DNA from: Parasalinivibrio latis
Lineage (GTDB): Bacteria > Pseudomonadota > Gammaproteobacteria > Enterobacterales > Vibrionaceae
Length of the DNA stretch: 64,000 bases
NCBI RefSeq assembly: GCF_036825535.1
Contig: NZ_CP098812.1
Location: 2,790,001 to 2,854,000, forward strand
Reading direction: 5' to 3'
Positions 24,535 to 32,203 of this stretch are shown one piece after another (position 1 is the stretch's first letter; each line of letters starts with the position of its first letter). The notes beneath the pieces are model-generated. The model did no database searches. It had not been told where the DNA came from and worked only from the letters and a program-made list of their open reading frames with translations. A program made the position numbers and the translations under genes.

Positions 24535-25266
24535 TCAGCTTACCAAATCACGAACCCAAGGGCGGTGAGACTCCCGTTTCAGAATCTCATTTCTTAAACC
24601 CATGATGCTGACAGCACCAAAGAAGAACGCAAAACCAAAGATATTGCTAAGCAGCGGCCATAACATATCTGAATCAATGGATGGTTTTGCAAACTTGGTG
24701 ATTGTCGCCCCTTGGTGCAATGTGTTCCACCACTCTACAGAGAAATGGATGATTGGAAGGTTCACCACGCCGACAATGGCGAGAATACCGGCAGCCTTGG
24801 CGCCTGAACGCTGATCATCAAAAGCGTTGTAAAGCGCGATAACACCCAGGTAGAGGAAAAGGAGAATCAATTCTGAAGTCAGGCGAGCATCCCACACCCA
24901 CCAGGCACCCCACATCGGCTTACCCCAGAATGCACCGGTAATCAGAGCCACAAAGGTAAAAACAGCACCGACAGGAGCCATTGCCGCAGCTGCCCAGTCT
25001 GACATACGTACTTGCCACACCAGACCGATAAAGGCGGCAATCGCCATGGACATATACGCCCCCATCGACCAAATGGCAGAAGGCACGTGTATATAGATGA
25101 TTCTGAAACTGTCGCCCTGCTGATAATCAGTTGGCGCGAAAGCCAGCCCCCAAACAGTACCTACAGTCAGGAATACCGCGGCAAGTACAGCAAACCAAGG
25201 CAGCAACTTTGAGCAAAGCCGGTAAGCCACTTCAGGTTTTGCGTAAGGATGAAGCCATTTCCACAT
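24535..25266 (-). CDS. ccmC: Heme exporter CcmC
   Basis: CcmC binds heme at the membrane and loads it on CcmE. The 243-residue protein has six predicted transmembrane helices and the WWD motif in GAWWVWDARLTSE, plus conserved periplasmic histidines (IIYIHVPSA, HFSVEWWNTLHQ). Length is normal for the family. Confidence 0.97.
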   Translation of the reverse strand: MWKWLHPYAKPEVAYRLCSKLLPWFAVLAAVFLTVGTVWGLAFAPTDYQQGDSFRIIYIHVPSAIWSMGAYMSMAIAAFIGLVWQVRMSDWAAAAMAPVGAVFTFVALITGAFWGKPMWGAWWVWDARLTSELILLFLYLGVIALYNAFDDQRSGAKAAGILAIVGVVNLPIIHFSVEWWNTLHQGATITKFAKPSIDSDMLWPLLSNIFGFAFFFGAVSIMGLRNEILKRESHRPWVRDLVS

Positions 25267-25286
25267 TGTCTATCTTCCAAGTACTT

Positions 25287-25958
25287 TTATGATTGTATGC
25301 TGACCCGCAACGCCGCTGACACCGCAAGTGGTGCCATGGTCGCAGACCCGGCAAGCATGGCGCCCAAAATAGCCAGTTGGCCGTTGTATGCCATGGAAAG
25401 CCCCGCGGCATCAATTGCCGAGGTAGCGAATATCAAAACCGGAATATACAGCGGCAGAATCAGCAGGCTAAGAAGCACCCCACCTTTCCTTAAGCCTACT
25501 GTCAGTGCCACACCGATTGCGCCCAGGAAACTCAGTGTGGGAGTACCTACTAACAGAGTCAGAGCCACCGCTTTCCAGGATTCAAAATCTAATGAAAGTA
25601 ATACCGCAATCAGCGGGCTCAGGATCAACAGAGGTAAGCCAGTGAGCAACCAGTGCGCGATGACTTTTGCCAATACCAGGACCGACAGAGGTTCCGGTGC
25701 CAACATCATCTGCTCAAGAGAACCATCAGCAAAGTCATCTTTGAACAGGCGTTCCAGGGACAACAACGCGGCTAGCAATGCCGCTACCCAAACGATCCCG
25801 GGCGCTATACGCGCAAGCAGGTTGGGCTCAGGGCCAATTCCCAGTGGAAACAGCGTAATAACAATTATAAAAAACCACAGAGGGTTTAATACGTCTGCCT
25901 GGCGTCGGAACGCGATCAGTAGCTCACGACGGATTACAGTTCTTAACGCACTGATCAT
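25287..25958 (-). CDS. ccmB: Heme exporter permease CcmB
   Basis: CcmB is the permease of the CcmAB transporter that releases heme-loaded CcmE. The 223-residue protein starts with a cytoplasmic segment (RRELLIAFRR) followed by about six hydrophobic helices, including the FKDDFADGSLEQMMLAPEP segment typical of the family. It overlaps ccmA by four bases (ATGA). Confidence 0.96.
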   Translation of the reverse strand: MISALRTVIRRELLIAFRRQADVLNPLWFFIIVITLFPLGIGPEPNLLARIAPGIVWVAALLAALLSLERLFKDDFADGSLEQMMLAPEPLSVLVLAKVIAHWLLTGLPLLILSPLIAVLLSLDFESWKAVALTLLVGTPTLSFLGAIGVALTVGLRKGGVLLSLLILPLYIPVLIFATSAIDAAGLSMAYNGQLAILGAMLAGSATMAPLAVSAALRVSIQS

Positions 25959-26572
25959 GCATTCCCCAATTTAATTCTTCGCAGGTTGTCACAGCCGTCA
26001 AACATATCTTGGTGAGTGGTAAAAAGGACAATGCCCCCTTCACTGACATGCTTCTGGAACAATGCTTCCAGTACTTTAACACCCTGCTTGTCTATTGCAG
26101 TTAACGGTTCATCCAAAATCCATAGTGGGGACTTACTCAACCATAGCCGGGCAAGTGCCACCCTGCGGTGCTGGCCGGCTGAAAGCTGCCCGGCTGAAAC
26201 ATCTTCCCGTCCTGCAAGACCGACTTTTGCCAGCGCGTGCCAGATAGCCTCGTTATCTTTCTGACCGTGCATCGCCTGGTAAAATTCCAGGTTTTCATAA
26301 GCAGTCAGTTCTCTTTTGACCCCGGGGGAATGCCCCAGAAACAACAGATCGCTGTGAAAAACATCCCTGGATTTCGCGACCGGTTCGCCACGCCAACAAA
26401 TTTCACCACTGTCAGCCTGTCCCAATCCCGCAATAATGCGCAGCAAGGTTGTTTTACCCGCACCATTGCGTCCCTCAATCTGGACCAGCTCACCGGACTC
26501 AATACAAAAGTTCAAATTGCTGAACAACAGTCTTTCATCCCGCGTACAGCTTAGGTCTCTGACTTCGAGCAT
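25955..26572 (-). CDS. ccmA: Heme exporter ATP-binding protein CcmA
   Basis: CcmA is the ATPase of the CcmAB transporter. The 205-residue protein contains the Walker A motif GRNGAGKTT, the signature LSAGQHRRVALARL, Walker B WILDEP and the switch histidine in TTHQ. It is the first gene of the ccm operon. The FliK-like gene diverges from it, with about 110 bases between the two starts. Confidence 0.97.
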   Translation of the reverse strand: MLEVRDLSCTRDERLLFSNLNFCIESGELVQIEGRNGAGKTTLLRIIAGLGQADSGEICWRGEPVAKSRDVFHSDLLFLGHSPGVKRELTAYENLEFYQAMHGQKDNEAIWHALAKVGLAGREDVSAGQLSAGQHRRVALARLWLSKSPLWILDEPLTAIDKQGVKVLEALFQKHVSEGGIVLFTTHQDMFDGCDNLRRIKLGNA

Positions 26573-26681
26573 AAATCGGACTAATTCTTACGAAACAATT
26601 ATGCGACGATGGTATCACAAGGCTCACTTAAGTCGTTAGTTAGCACGTGCTATAAACTGTAAACAGGCATAAGATTTGTGA

Positions 26682-27518
26682 ATGAACGTGGATATTACCT
26701 CAGCACTTCTTGCTCGAATTTTGACGGCAAGCAATATGACCTCTTCTTCTACTGGAAGTTCTGTTAACACGCCGGTTTCACTGCCGCTTGCACAGTCAGA
26801 CACCACTGCCCAGCAAGCTTTGCAACACCTGTTTTCCCGCTTGCCCGTGTACGCAATATTGTTACCCTTACTCAGCACTACCCAACAAGGCCGTAGCCTC
26901 GCATCACAACTGTTGCCTCCTGGTGATCCTGAGAAACTGAAGGCCTGGCTGGAAGGCCGGAAAGCTGAAAATGCACTGCTAAGCGCATTGAAACATTTTG
27001 TCGCCAAAGGTGATGCCGATGACGGCATCCCCCCTACCACTCATCAGCAGCAACATGCTCTGCTAAAGTTGCTTGCACTTCAAAAAGCGCTTGCGTCAGC
27101 ACCGGAACACCACCCTGCAAGTGTGCACCCCCAGCAGGAACACCCTGGCAGAGAATTCCAGTGGAATATTCCTACAGGCCACGGTCAAAACCAACTTATT
27201 GAAGTAATAGTTAAAAACGATGAATCACAAGGCGGCAAGGCCAAGAGGAAAAAAGAGCGCTGGCACCTTTCAGTAACACTGCCAGTTTTAAATGGGGTCA
27301 TTAAGGCAGAAGCCATTTACGAAAAGCGGGAACTGTCATTAACCCTGACTGCTTCAGATAGGGCGCTCAAAAAGACCCTGATTCCGATCACGGTTTACCT
27401 GGAGGAGCGGTTAGCCTTACACGGTATTTCGCTCAGCCAATGCTCAGTGACAGAAGACGTCACATTGATTGGGGATGACAGCAACTTTGCGGGTACTGGT
27501 TTGAGTATCAAGATTTAA
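26682..27518 (+). CDS. FliK-like protein (flagellar hook-length control C-terminal domain)
   Basis: The 278-residue protein has a low-complexity N-terminal part and a C-terminal domain from about residue 185. The strand pattern WHLSVTLPVLNGVIKAE...YEKRELSLTLTA recalls the Flg_hook domain of FliK. It is not the main FliK, which is encoded at 46761-48650. The next gene encodes a stand-alone FlhB C-terminal-like domain, the natural partner of a FliK C-terminal domain in the export switch, so a shared role is likely. The pair is transcribed opposite to all flagellar genes here and sits between the ccm and chemotaxis operons. There is no clear ribosome site before the ATG. The domain match is by pattern only. 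Confidence 0.65.
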   Translation: MNVDITSALLARILTASNMTSSSTGSSVNTPVSLPLAQSDTTAQQALQHLFSRLPVYAILLPLLSTTQQGRSLASQLLPPGDPEKLKAWLEGRKAENALLSALKHFVAKGDADDGIPPTTHQQQHALLKLLALQKALASAPEHHPASVHPQQEHPGREFQWNIPTGHGQNQLIEVIVKNDESQGGKAKRKKERWHLSVTLPVLNGVIKAEAIYEKRELSLTLTASDRALKKTLIPITVYLEERLALHGISLSQCSVTEDVTLIGDDSNFAGTGLSIKI

Positions 27519-27601
27519 CTATTGGAAGCGGCCATGAGCAACGCTATACCCTTTTTATGTCTATCACATGGATTCCTATATACAGGCTTTGATTGATAAC
27601 G

Positions 27602-27895
27602 ATGAGTTCAGATAAACGTGCTATTGCACTCAAATATGATGGTTCTGGTGCCCCAACAGTCAGTGACAAACGTTACCGTGAGCTGGCCGAACAGTTGGTC
27701 GAGGACTTTCGGCAAAATGGTGGTTTGGTCCATGAAGATAAAGTGCTGGCGGACTGGCTGGATCGGCTTGCTGTTGGCGAAGAGATTCCGGAGCCGCTTT
27801 ATTATGTTATCGCGGAACTGATTGCAATGGCGTGGTTTATGGAAGGAAAAACCCCTCCTGGGTGGGAGGGGTTTGGCATCAACAAAAAAGTATAA
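27602..27895 (+). CDS. Stand-alone FlhB C-terminal (FlhB_CC / EscU-YscU) domain protein
   Basis: The 97-residue protein aligns by eye with the end of the FlhB encoded at 41138-42271. RAIALKYDGSGAP matches the YSVALRYD...AAP segment, and GEEIPEPLYYVIAELIAMAWF matches the EQIPHGLFVAVAQVLAYVF segment. The NPxH autocleavage motif and all membrane helices are absent, so it looks like the already cleaved FlhB_CC. Similar FlhB-like orphans occur next to FliK-like genes in other gammaproteobacteria. The ATG at 27602 is preferred over a TTG three codons upstream. The coding end overlaps a GC-rich hairpin at 27849-27874 followed by only three T. Confidence 0.85.
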   Translation: MSSDKRAIALKYDGSGAPTVSDKRYRELAEQLVEDFRQNGGLVHEDKVLADWLDRLAVGEEIPEPLYYVIAELIAMAWFMEGKTPPGWEGFGINKKV

Positions 27896-27925
27896 GGAAA
27901 TGGAATGTTGATTGGCTTACGGGGT

Positions 27926-28357
27926 TTACCGCTGACGGGAAGCACTGCGTTTACGCAGGTTCATCAACAGTTCCGCTTCAGCTTTGGGAAGTTCGCACTC
28001 CTCCATCAGCTCCTCGAGGTCCGCCCCCAACTCAACCATGCGGCTAGCACGGCTGTACAGACGACTGTCGGGATCGGTCATTTCTACGGAGTTCAGCTTT
28101 TTGTCAAACTCGTCGATAATGCCAGCCATTTCTGCCAGCTTCTCACCCATTCCCAGACTTCCGGCACGTAATTCTGCCAGTTGTTTTGCCAGACTCTCAT
28201 TTTGAACCCGGGCATTTTTCAGCACCGTTTCCATTGCATTACACTTATTTTCCAGTGACTCCCGTGCCTTCCTTTCCTTCCGGAGACCCAGAACGCATAC
28301 AGCCAGTATGAGCAGTGATACCACCAACGGGGACCACTGAATAAGTAATGCAATCAT
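27926..28357 (-). CDS. DUF2802 family protein
   Basis: The 143-residue protein has one N-terminal membrane helix (residues 9-25), a coiled-coil region of about residues 30-85, and a C-terminal segment with LGADLEELMEECELPKAEAELLM. That is the conserved end of DUF2802, which is found downstream of cheW in polarly flagellated gammaproteobacteria. It is the last gene of the chemotaxis operon and overlaps the cheW stop by one base (TAATG). A role in polar motility is likely from context, but the biochemical function is unknown to me. Confidence 0.85.
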   Translation of the reverse strand: MIALLIQWSPLVVSLLILAVCVLGLRKERKARESLENKCNAMETVLKNARVQNESLAKQLAELRAGSLGMGEKLAEMAGIIDEFDKKLNSVEMTDPDSRLYSRASRMVELGADLEELMEECELPKAEAELLMNLRKRSASRQR

Positions 28358-28845
28358 TAGAGCATAGCCATCTCATTCCACTCTTCATCACTGAGGAGTT
28401 TGTTGAGGTCAACGAGAATCAACAGTTTGCCGTCGCGGTTGCTGACGCCCTGAATAAATTTGGCGCTCTCATCTGTACCCACACTTGGAGTGGTGTCAAT
28501 TTCTGAGCTCTTCAGGTAAACCACTTCCGCAACACTGTCGACCAAAATACCCACGGTCTGGGTTTCTGCCTCAATCACAATGATACGGGTGTTATCACTG
28601 ATCTCGCCAGGTACCAGGCCAAAGCGTGAACGGGTGTCAATAACGGTAACGACATTACCACGCAGGTTGATAATGCCAAGGACGTAATCCGGCGCGCCCG
28701 GAACCGGGGCAATTTCTGTGTAGCGCAGAACTTCACGTACCTGCATAACGTTGATGCCGTAGGTTTCGTCTTCCAACTGGAAGGTTACCCACTGCAATAC
28801 ATCATCCTTTACGCCTTCTTTCTGTACTTCTGCAATCTGAGACAT
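28357..28845 (-). CDS. cheW: Chemotaxis coupling protein CheW
   Basis: CheW couples chemoreceptors to the CheA kinase in the array. The 162-residue protein is a single CheW domain with the characteristic segments YGINVMQVREVLRY, PGAPDYVLGIINLRG and VVTVIDTRSRFGL. The ATG follows a purine-rich AAAGAGGAAA ribosome site. It lies between parP and the DUF2802 gene. Confidence 0.97.
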   Translation of the reverse strand: MSQIAEVQKEGVKDDVLQWVTFQLEDETYGINVMQVREVLRYTEIAPVPGAPDYVLGIINLRGNVVTVIDTRSRFGLVPGEISDNTRIIVIEAETQTVGILVDSVAEVVYLKSSEIDTTPSVGTDESAKFIQGVSNRDGKLLILVDLNKLLSDEEWNEMAML

Positions 28846-28877
28846 CGGATTTCCTCTTTACCTACTTTTAACGCAAC

Positions 28878-30281
28878 CTACGCAAGTTGCTTGGCATCAA
28901 TTCCCTTATCCAACAAGGCAACCAGCGCTTCAACATGGATAAGTGCGCACATCTTTTCTTTTACCATACCGGCCAGCCAAGGGCGCTTCCCGGCAGTCTC
29001 ACGCCAACGAACCTGAACACTTTCAACTGTTTCAGTTCCAATTAACGTGTCACAAGCCAAACTCCAACGACTATTCCCTAAGACTACAATATAACTATAG
29101 CTTTCACGGTGGTCGTCATCAGAAATTTTGTCGTTCATAACCCATTTTGCTGTATCGACTACATCAAATTTCATTTCCCTGTTTGACTGTAGGCCCATAT
29201 ACCAGTCGGGTCTGCCAATGAGATGATTTAACTCTTCCAGTTTGTGGATACCACCCAGTTCAGCCAATGGAACTGCATAGGTCACCCCCCAGGATTCAAA
29301 AAACAGAACCTGGAATCGCTCACCGTAATCAATATTGCTCCAGTCCTCAGGAGGCAGATGATCACCGGCAGCCTGCGTTTCCGGACTGGTTTCCGTAGCA
29401 TCTTCAACAGTGCTTTCCGTACCCTGCTCGCTCTCAGCTTCTGCTGAAACCGTCGTCTCCTCAACGGTGTCAATCTCCGGCTCCAGAATGACTTCTTCAG
29501 TAACCGTTTCAGCTTCAGGCTCAGCAACTACAGTGACAGATTCTTCTTCAACAGCGTCCTGAGTCTTTAATTGGGCCAACAAGGCTTCAATATGGGAAAG
29601 ATCTGCTTCTGACTTGTAAAGAGGAACCCTGACTGGCTCATCCACCTTGGGGGTTATCTGAAGCTGAGGTTCGGGCTCTTGCTCCAACGGGTAGGAAGAA
29701 AGTTCTTCACCGTCATCCTCAAGATCCCACCCCTGAATTTCACCGCCATCATCAACAACATGTAAATGCGAAACTGAATCGTCTGGAATCGCCATGTCAG
29801 GCCCGTTGGCAATTACAGGCTCTTCAACTTCAGCTAATTCAGCAGCGTCAGCCAGCCCAGCATCCACAATGGTCTCCTGGGACTCATCGTCACAGGCTTC
29901 CGGAGTCTCAATAATTGTCTCTTCAACATATTGAGGAAATTCACCAGATTCTGGATATTCAGGACCGGTTTCCGGAATTTCACCTAAATCACCAGTGCTG
30001 TCTTTCGAAAAATCCAGTGCGTCATTCGGCTCTGTCAATTCAATACTGAGTTCTTCGGAACTTCCCCTCTCATCTGCAATTTCATCAGATAGAAAGGGAT
30101 CTGAAAGCAGGATGTCATCATCAGCTACAACGTCGATTTCCTGTTCAAGCTCCGAATGGTGGATAACCAACTCTTCTGCGAGCGCCTCGCCTTCAATAAC
30201 AGTCTCTTCAGCTTCAGCCAACAAAGCGTCAAAGTAATCGTCAAGAGCCTGCTCTCTGGCAAGGGCTTTATTTGCGCTCAT
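28878..30281 (-). CDS. parP: ParP: CheW-domain protein for polar chemoreceptor array placement
   Basis: The 467-residue protein ends in a CheW-like domain (from about residue 316, with YAVPLAELGGI, GRPDWYMGLQ and WSLACDTLIG). In Vibrio ParP this part, the AIF domain, binds CheA and the receptors. The first 315 or so residues are strongly acidic and rich in Glu, Asp, Pro and Ser, so probably disordered. In Vibrio, ParP and the ATPase ParC anchor chemotaxis arrays at the old pole and pass them to the new pole. Its start overlaps parC by 14 bases, and GGAGC lies just before the ATG. The name rests on domain layout and the parC neighbour. Confidence 0.9.
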   Translation of the reverse strand: MSANKALAREQALDDYFDALLAEAEETVIEGEALAEELVIHHSELEQEIDVVADDDILLSDPFLSDEIADERGSSEELSIELTEPNDALDFSKDSTGDLGEIPETGPEYPESGEFPQYVEETIIETPEACDDESQETIVDAGLADAAELAEVEEPVIANGPDMAIPDDSVSHLHVVDDGGEIQGWDLEDDGEELSSYPLEQEPEPQLQITPKVDEPVRVPLYKSEADLSHIEALLAQLKTQDAVEEESVTVVAEPEAETVTEEVILEPEIDTVEETTVSAEAESEQGTESTVEDATETSPETQAAGDHLPPEDWSNIDYGERFQVLFFESWGVTYAVPLAELGGIHKLEELNHLIGRPDWYMGLQSNREMKFDVVDTAKWVMNDKISDDDHRESYSYIVVLGNSRWSLACDTLIGTETVESVQVRWRETAGKRPWLAGMVKEKMCALIHVEALVALLDKGIDAKQLA

Positions 30282-31050
30282 CTTGCTCCAACCTCTCGAG
30301 ATATGTCAGCAGCGTTTTGTACGCAAATACTCCACGACAGTTTTTGGCATAAAGAGAAGGAGGCATATGCTTGAGGCTTGCATCGCGGAATTTAGTATCG
30401 ATCGGTACAGCCGATGTCCACACCTGATCAGGGTAACGAACTTTTAATTCCTGCAAGGTCTGCAAAGAAGCTCGAGTCCGCTTGTCATACATTGTGGGAA
30501 CGATACAAACTTTGAACGGGTTGGTGCGGGATTTCTGCATGATTTGCAGTGTCCGCATCATGCGTTCAAGGCCTTTCATCGCCAGAAACTCAGTCTGGAC
30601 TGGAACCAGGATACGATCACTTGCTGCCAACGCATTGACCATCATGACACCCAGAATAGGCGGGCAGTCAATCAGCACATAGTCATAGTCATCAGATACA
30701 GATGCCAGTGCCTTTTTCAGTACCAGTCCCATCCCCCCCCGGTTTCCCATAACCCGGTCAAGGGTTGCAAGAGACATATGGGCAGGAATGATGTCGATGT
30801 TACGAAATTCTGTATTCAGAATCAGAGGCCGAACCGTATTACGGTTGACCTCTGTTAACTGGAACAGGTCGAACAAACTGGCAGGTAACTGCTCGGGATC
30901 AAAGTTGAGGTATGACGACAACGAGGAATGCGGATCCGTATCAACCAGAAGTACGCGGTTATTTCGCTCACTGAGTAAACCAGCAAGCGTTACCGTAGTG
31001 GTCGTTTTCCCGACGCCTCCCTTCTGGTTCGCAACACTCCAAACGATCAA
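30268..31050 (-). CDS. parC: ParC: ParA-like ATPase for polar chemotaxis array positioning
   Basis: The 260-residue protein is a ParA/MinD ATPase with the deviant Walker A NQKGGVGKTT and Walker B LIDCPPILG. I place the start at a TTG that gives MIVWSVANQKGGVGK, because AAGGAG lies six bases upstream and matches Vibrio ParC. A longer in-frame TTG start eight codons upstream overlaps that ribosome site. In Vibrio, ParC localises to the pole and recruits ParP and with it CheA and receptors. It follows cheB by ten bases. Confidence 0.93.
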   Translation of the reverse strand: MIVWSVANQKGGVGKTTTTVTLAGLLSERNNRVLLVDTDPHSSLSSYLNFDPEQLPASLFDLFQLTEVNRNTVRPLILNTEFRNIDIIPAHMSLATLDRVMGNRGGMGLVLKKALASVSDDYDYVLIDCPPILGVMMVNALAASDRILVPVQTEFLAMKGLERMMRTLQIMQKSRTNPFKVCIVPTMYDKRTRASLQTLQELKVRYPDQVWTSAVPIDTKFRDASLKHMPPSLYAKNCRGVFAYKTLLTYLERLEQDERK

Positions 31051-31060
31051 CGACAACTCC

Positions 31061-32185
31061 TTACGACAGTCCAAGTTCGACTAAAATTCTCTCAGCAATT
31101 CGCTCCAGTGGTAAATCCTCACTGGAAATGCCGGCTTTTGCCACGGCCTGAGGCATTCCATAAACCACGCAAGAATCTTCATCCTGAGCCCAAATCGTTG
31201 AACCGGATTCTTTCAGCATTCTTGCACCGTCACGGCCATCTGCACCCATTCCGGTCAACACCATGGACAAAACTTTGTCACCGTAGGATTTGGCCGCAGA
31301 ACCGAATGTCACGTCAACACAAGGTTTATAGTTCATACGCTCACCACCGTCGATGATACGTAATTTTCCAGCACCAGGACGGCCATCAACCATCATCTGC
31401 ATACCACCTGGTGCAAGATACGCACACCCTGGCTTAAGCATGTCGCCGTCTTGCGCTTCCTTAACAGATATTTTGCAAAGACCGTTAAGTCGTGATGCAA
31501 ATGCAGACGTAAAGGTCGCCGGCATGTGCTGGATAAGGACGATCGGCAACGGAAAATTAGATGGCAGCTTGGTCAGGATCTTCTGCAGCGCAACCGGCCC
31601 ACCCGTAGATGTGCCAATAGCAACGAGCTGGTAGCGTTTACCTGATGCCGCAAAGCGTGCGACTGGTCGCTTCGCCGGAACCGCTCCGCCAGAAAGAGGG
31701 CGGACAGGTGCCGTTGACGATGACGCAGGCTTGCTCGCTGGTGAAGGCGTCGCCGGGCGAGAGGCTGGAGCGCGTCGCATCAGGAAGCGCTTGCGCGCAA
31801 TTTCGTTTACACGTTGCTGAAGCAGGCTGGTTGCCTCATCCCGGTTACGGGCTATGTCCTCGAACTTCTTAGGAAGAAAGTCAAGGGCACCGGCATCCAA
31901 CGCATCGAGGGTGGCTTTAGCACCATCATGGGTCAGCGATGAAAACATCAAAATAGGTGTAGGACACGCTTTCATGATTTCCCGGACTGCGGTTATACCA
32001 TCCATAACCGGCATTTCGATATCCATGGTAATCACGTCTGGCTTAATCTTTAGCGCTTTATCAACGGCTTCCTTGCCGTTAACAGCGGTATCAACCACTT
32101 CTAAATTGGAATCAGCGTTAATGATTTCTGTTACGCGCCGACGAAAAAAGCTGGAGTCGTCTACAACTAGCACTTTTAGCGCCAT
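31061..32185 (-). CDS. cheB: Chemotaxis methylesterase/deamidase CheB
   Basis: CheB removes methyl groups from chemoreceptor glutamates. The 374-residue protein has a receiver domain (phospho-acceptor Asp55 in TMDIEMP) and a linker rich in Ala, Pro and Ser. The C-terminal esterase domain has the catalytic serine in GTSTGGP, histidine in QHMP and aspartate in GMGADG. It lies between cheA and parC. Confidence 0.97.
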   Translation of the reverse strand: MALKVLVVDDSSFFRRRVTEIINADSNLEVVDTAVNGKEAVDKALKIKPDVITMDIEMPVMDGITAVREIMKACPTPILMFSSLTHDGAKATLDALDAGALDFLPKKFEDIARNRDEATSLLQQRVNEIARKRFLMRRAPASRPATPSPASKPASSSTAPVRPLSGGAVPAKRPVARFAASGKRYQLVAIGTSTGGPVALQKILTKLPSNFPLPIVLIQHMPATFTSAFASRLNGLCKISVKEAQDGDMLKPGCAYLAPGGMQMMVDGRPGAGKLRIIDGGERMNYKPCVDVTFGSAAKSYGDKVLSMVLTGMGADGRDGARMLKESGSTIWAQDEDSCVVYGMPQAVAKAGISSEDLPLERIAERILVELGLS

Positions 32186-32203
32186 GGTATTCCTTATTTA
32201 TTG

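Noticed and set aside
26682..27518. This FliK-like gene as the true hook-length ruler
   Set aside because: A full-length fliK with a typical Flg_hook domain lies at 46761-48650 in the flagellar operon.
27567..27614. 15-codon frame upstream of the FlhB-like gene as a leader peptide
   Set aside because: No ribosome binding site and no attenuator structure was seen.
27849..27874. Rho-independent terminator at the end of the FlhB-like gene
   Set aside because: The hairpin is inside the coding sequence and is followed by only three T, then GG; kept only as a note.
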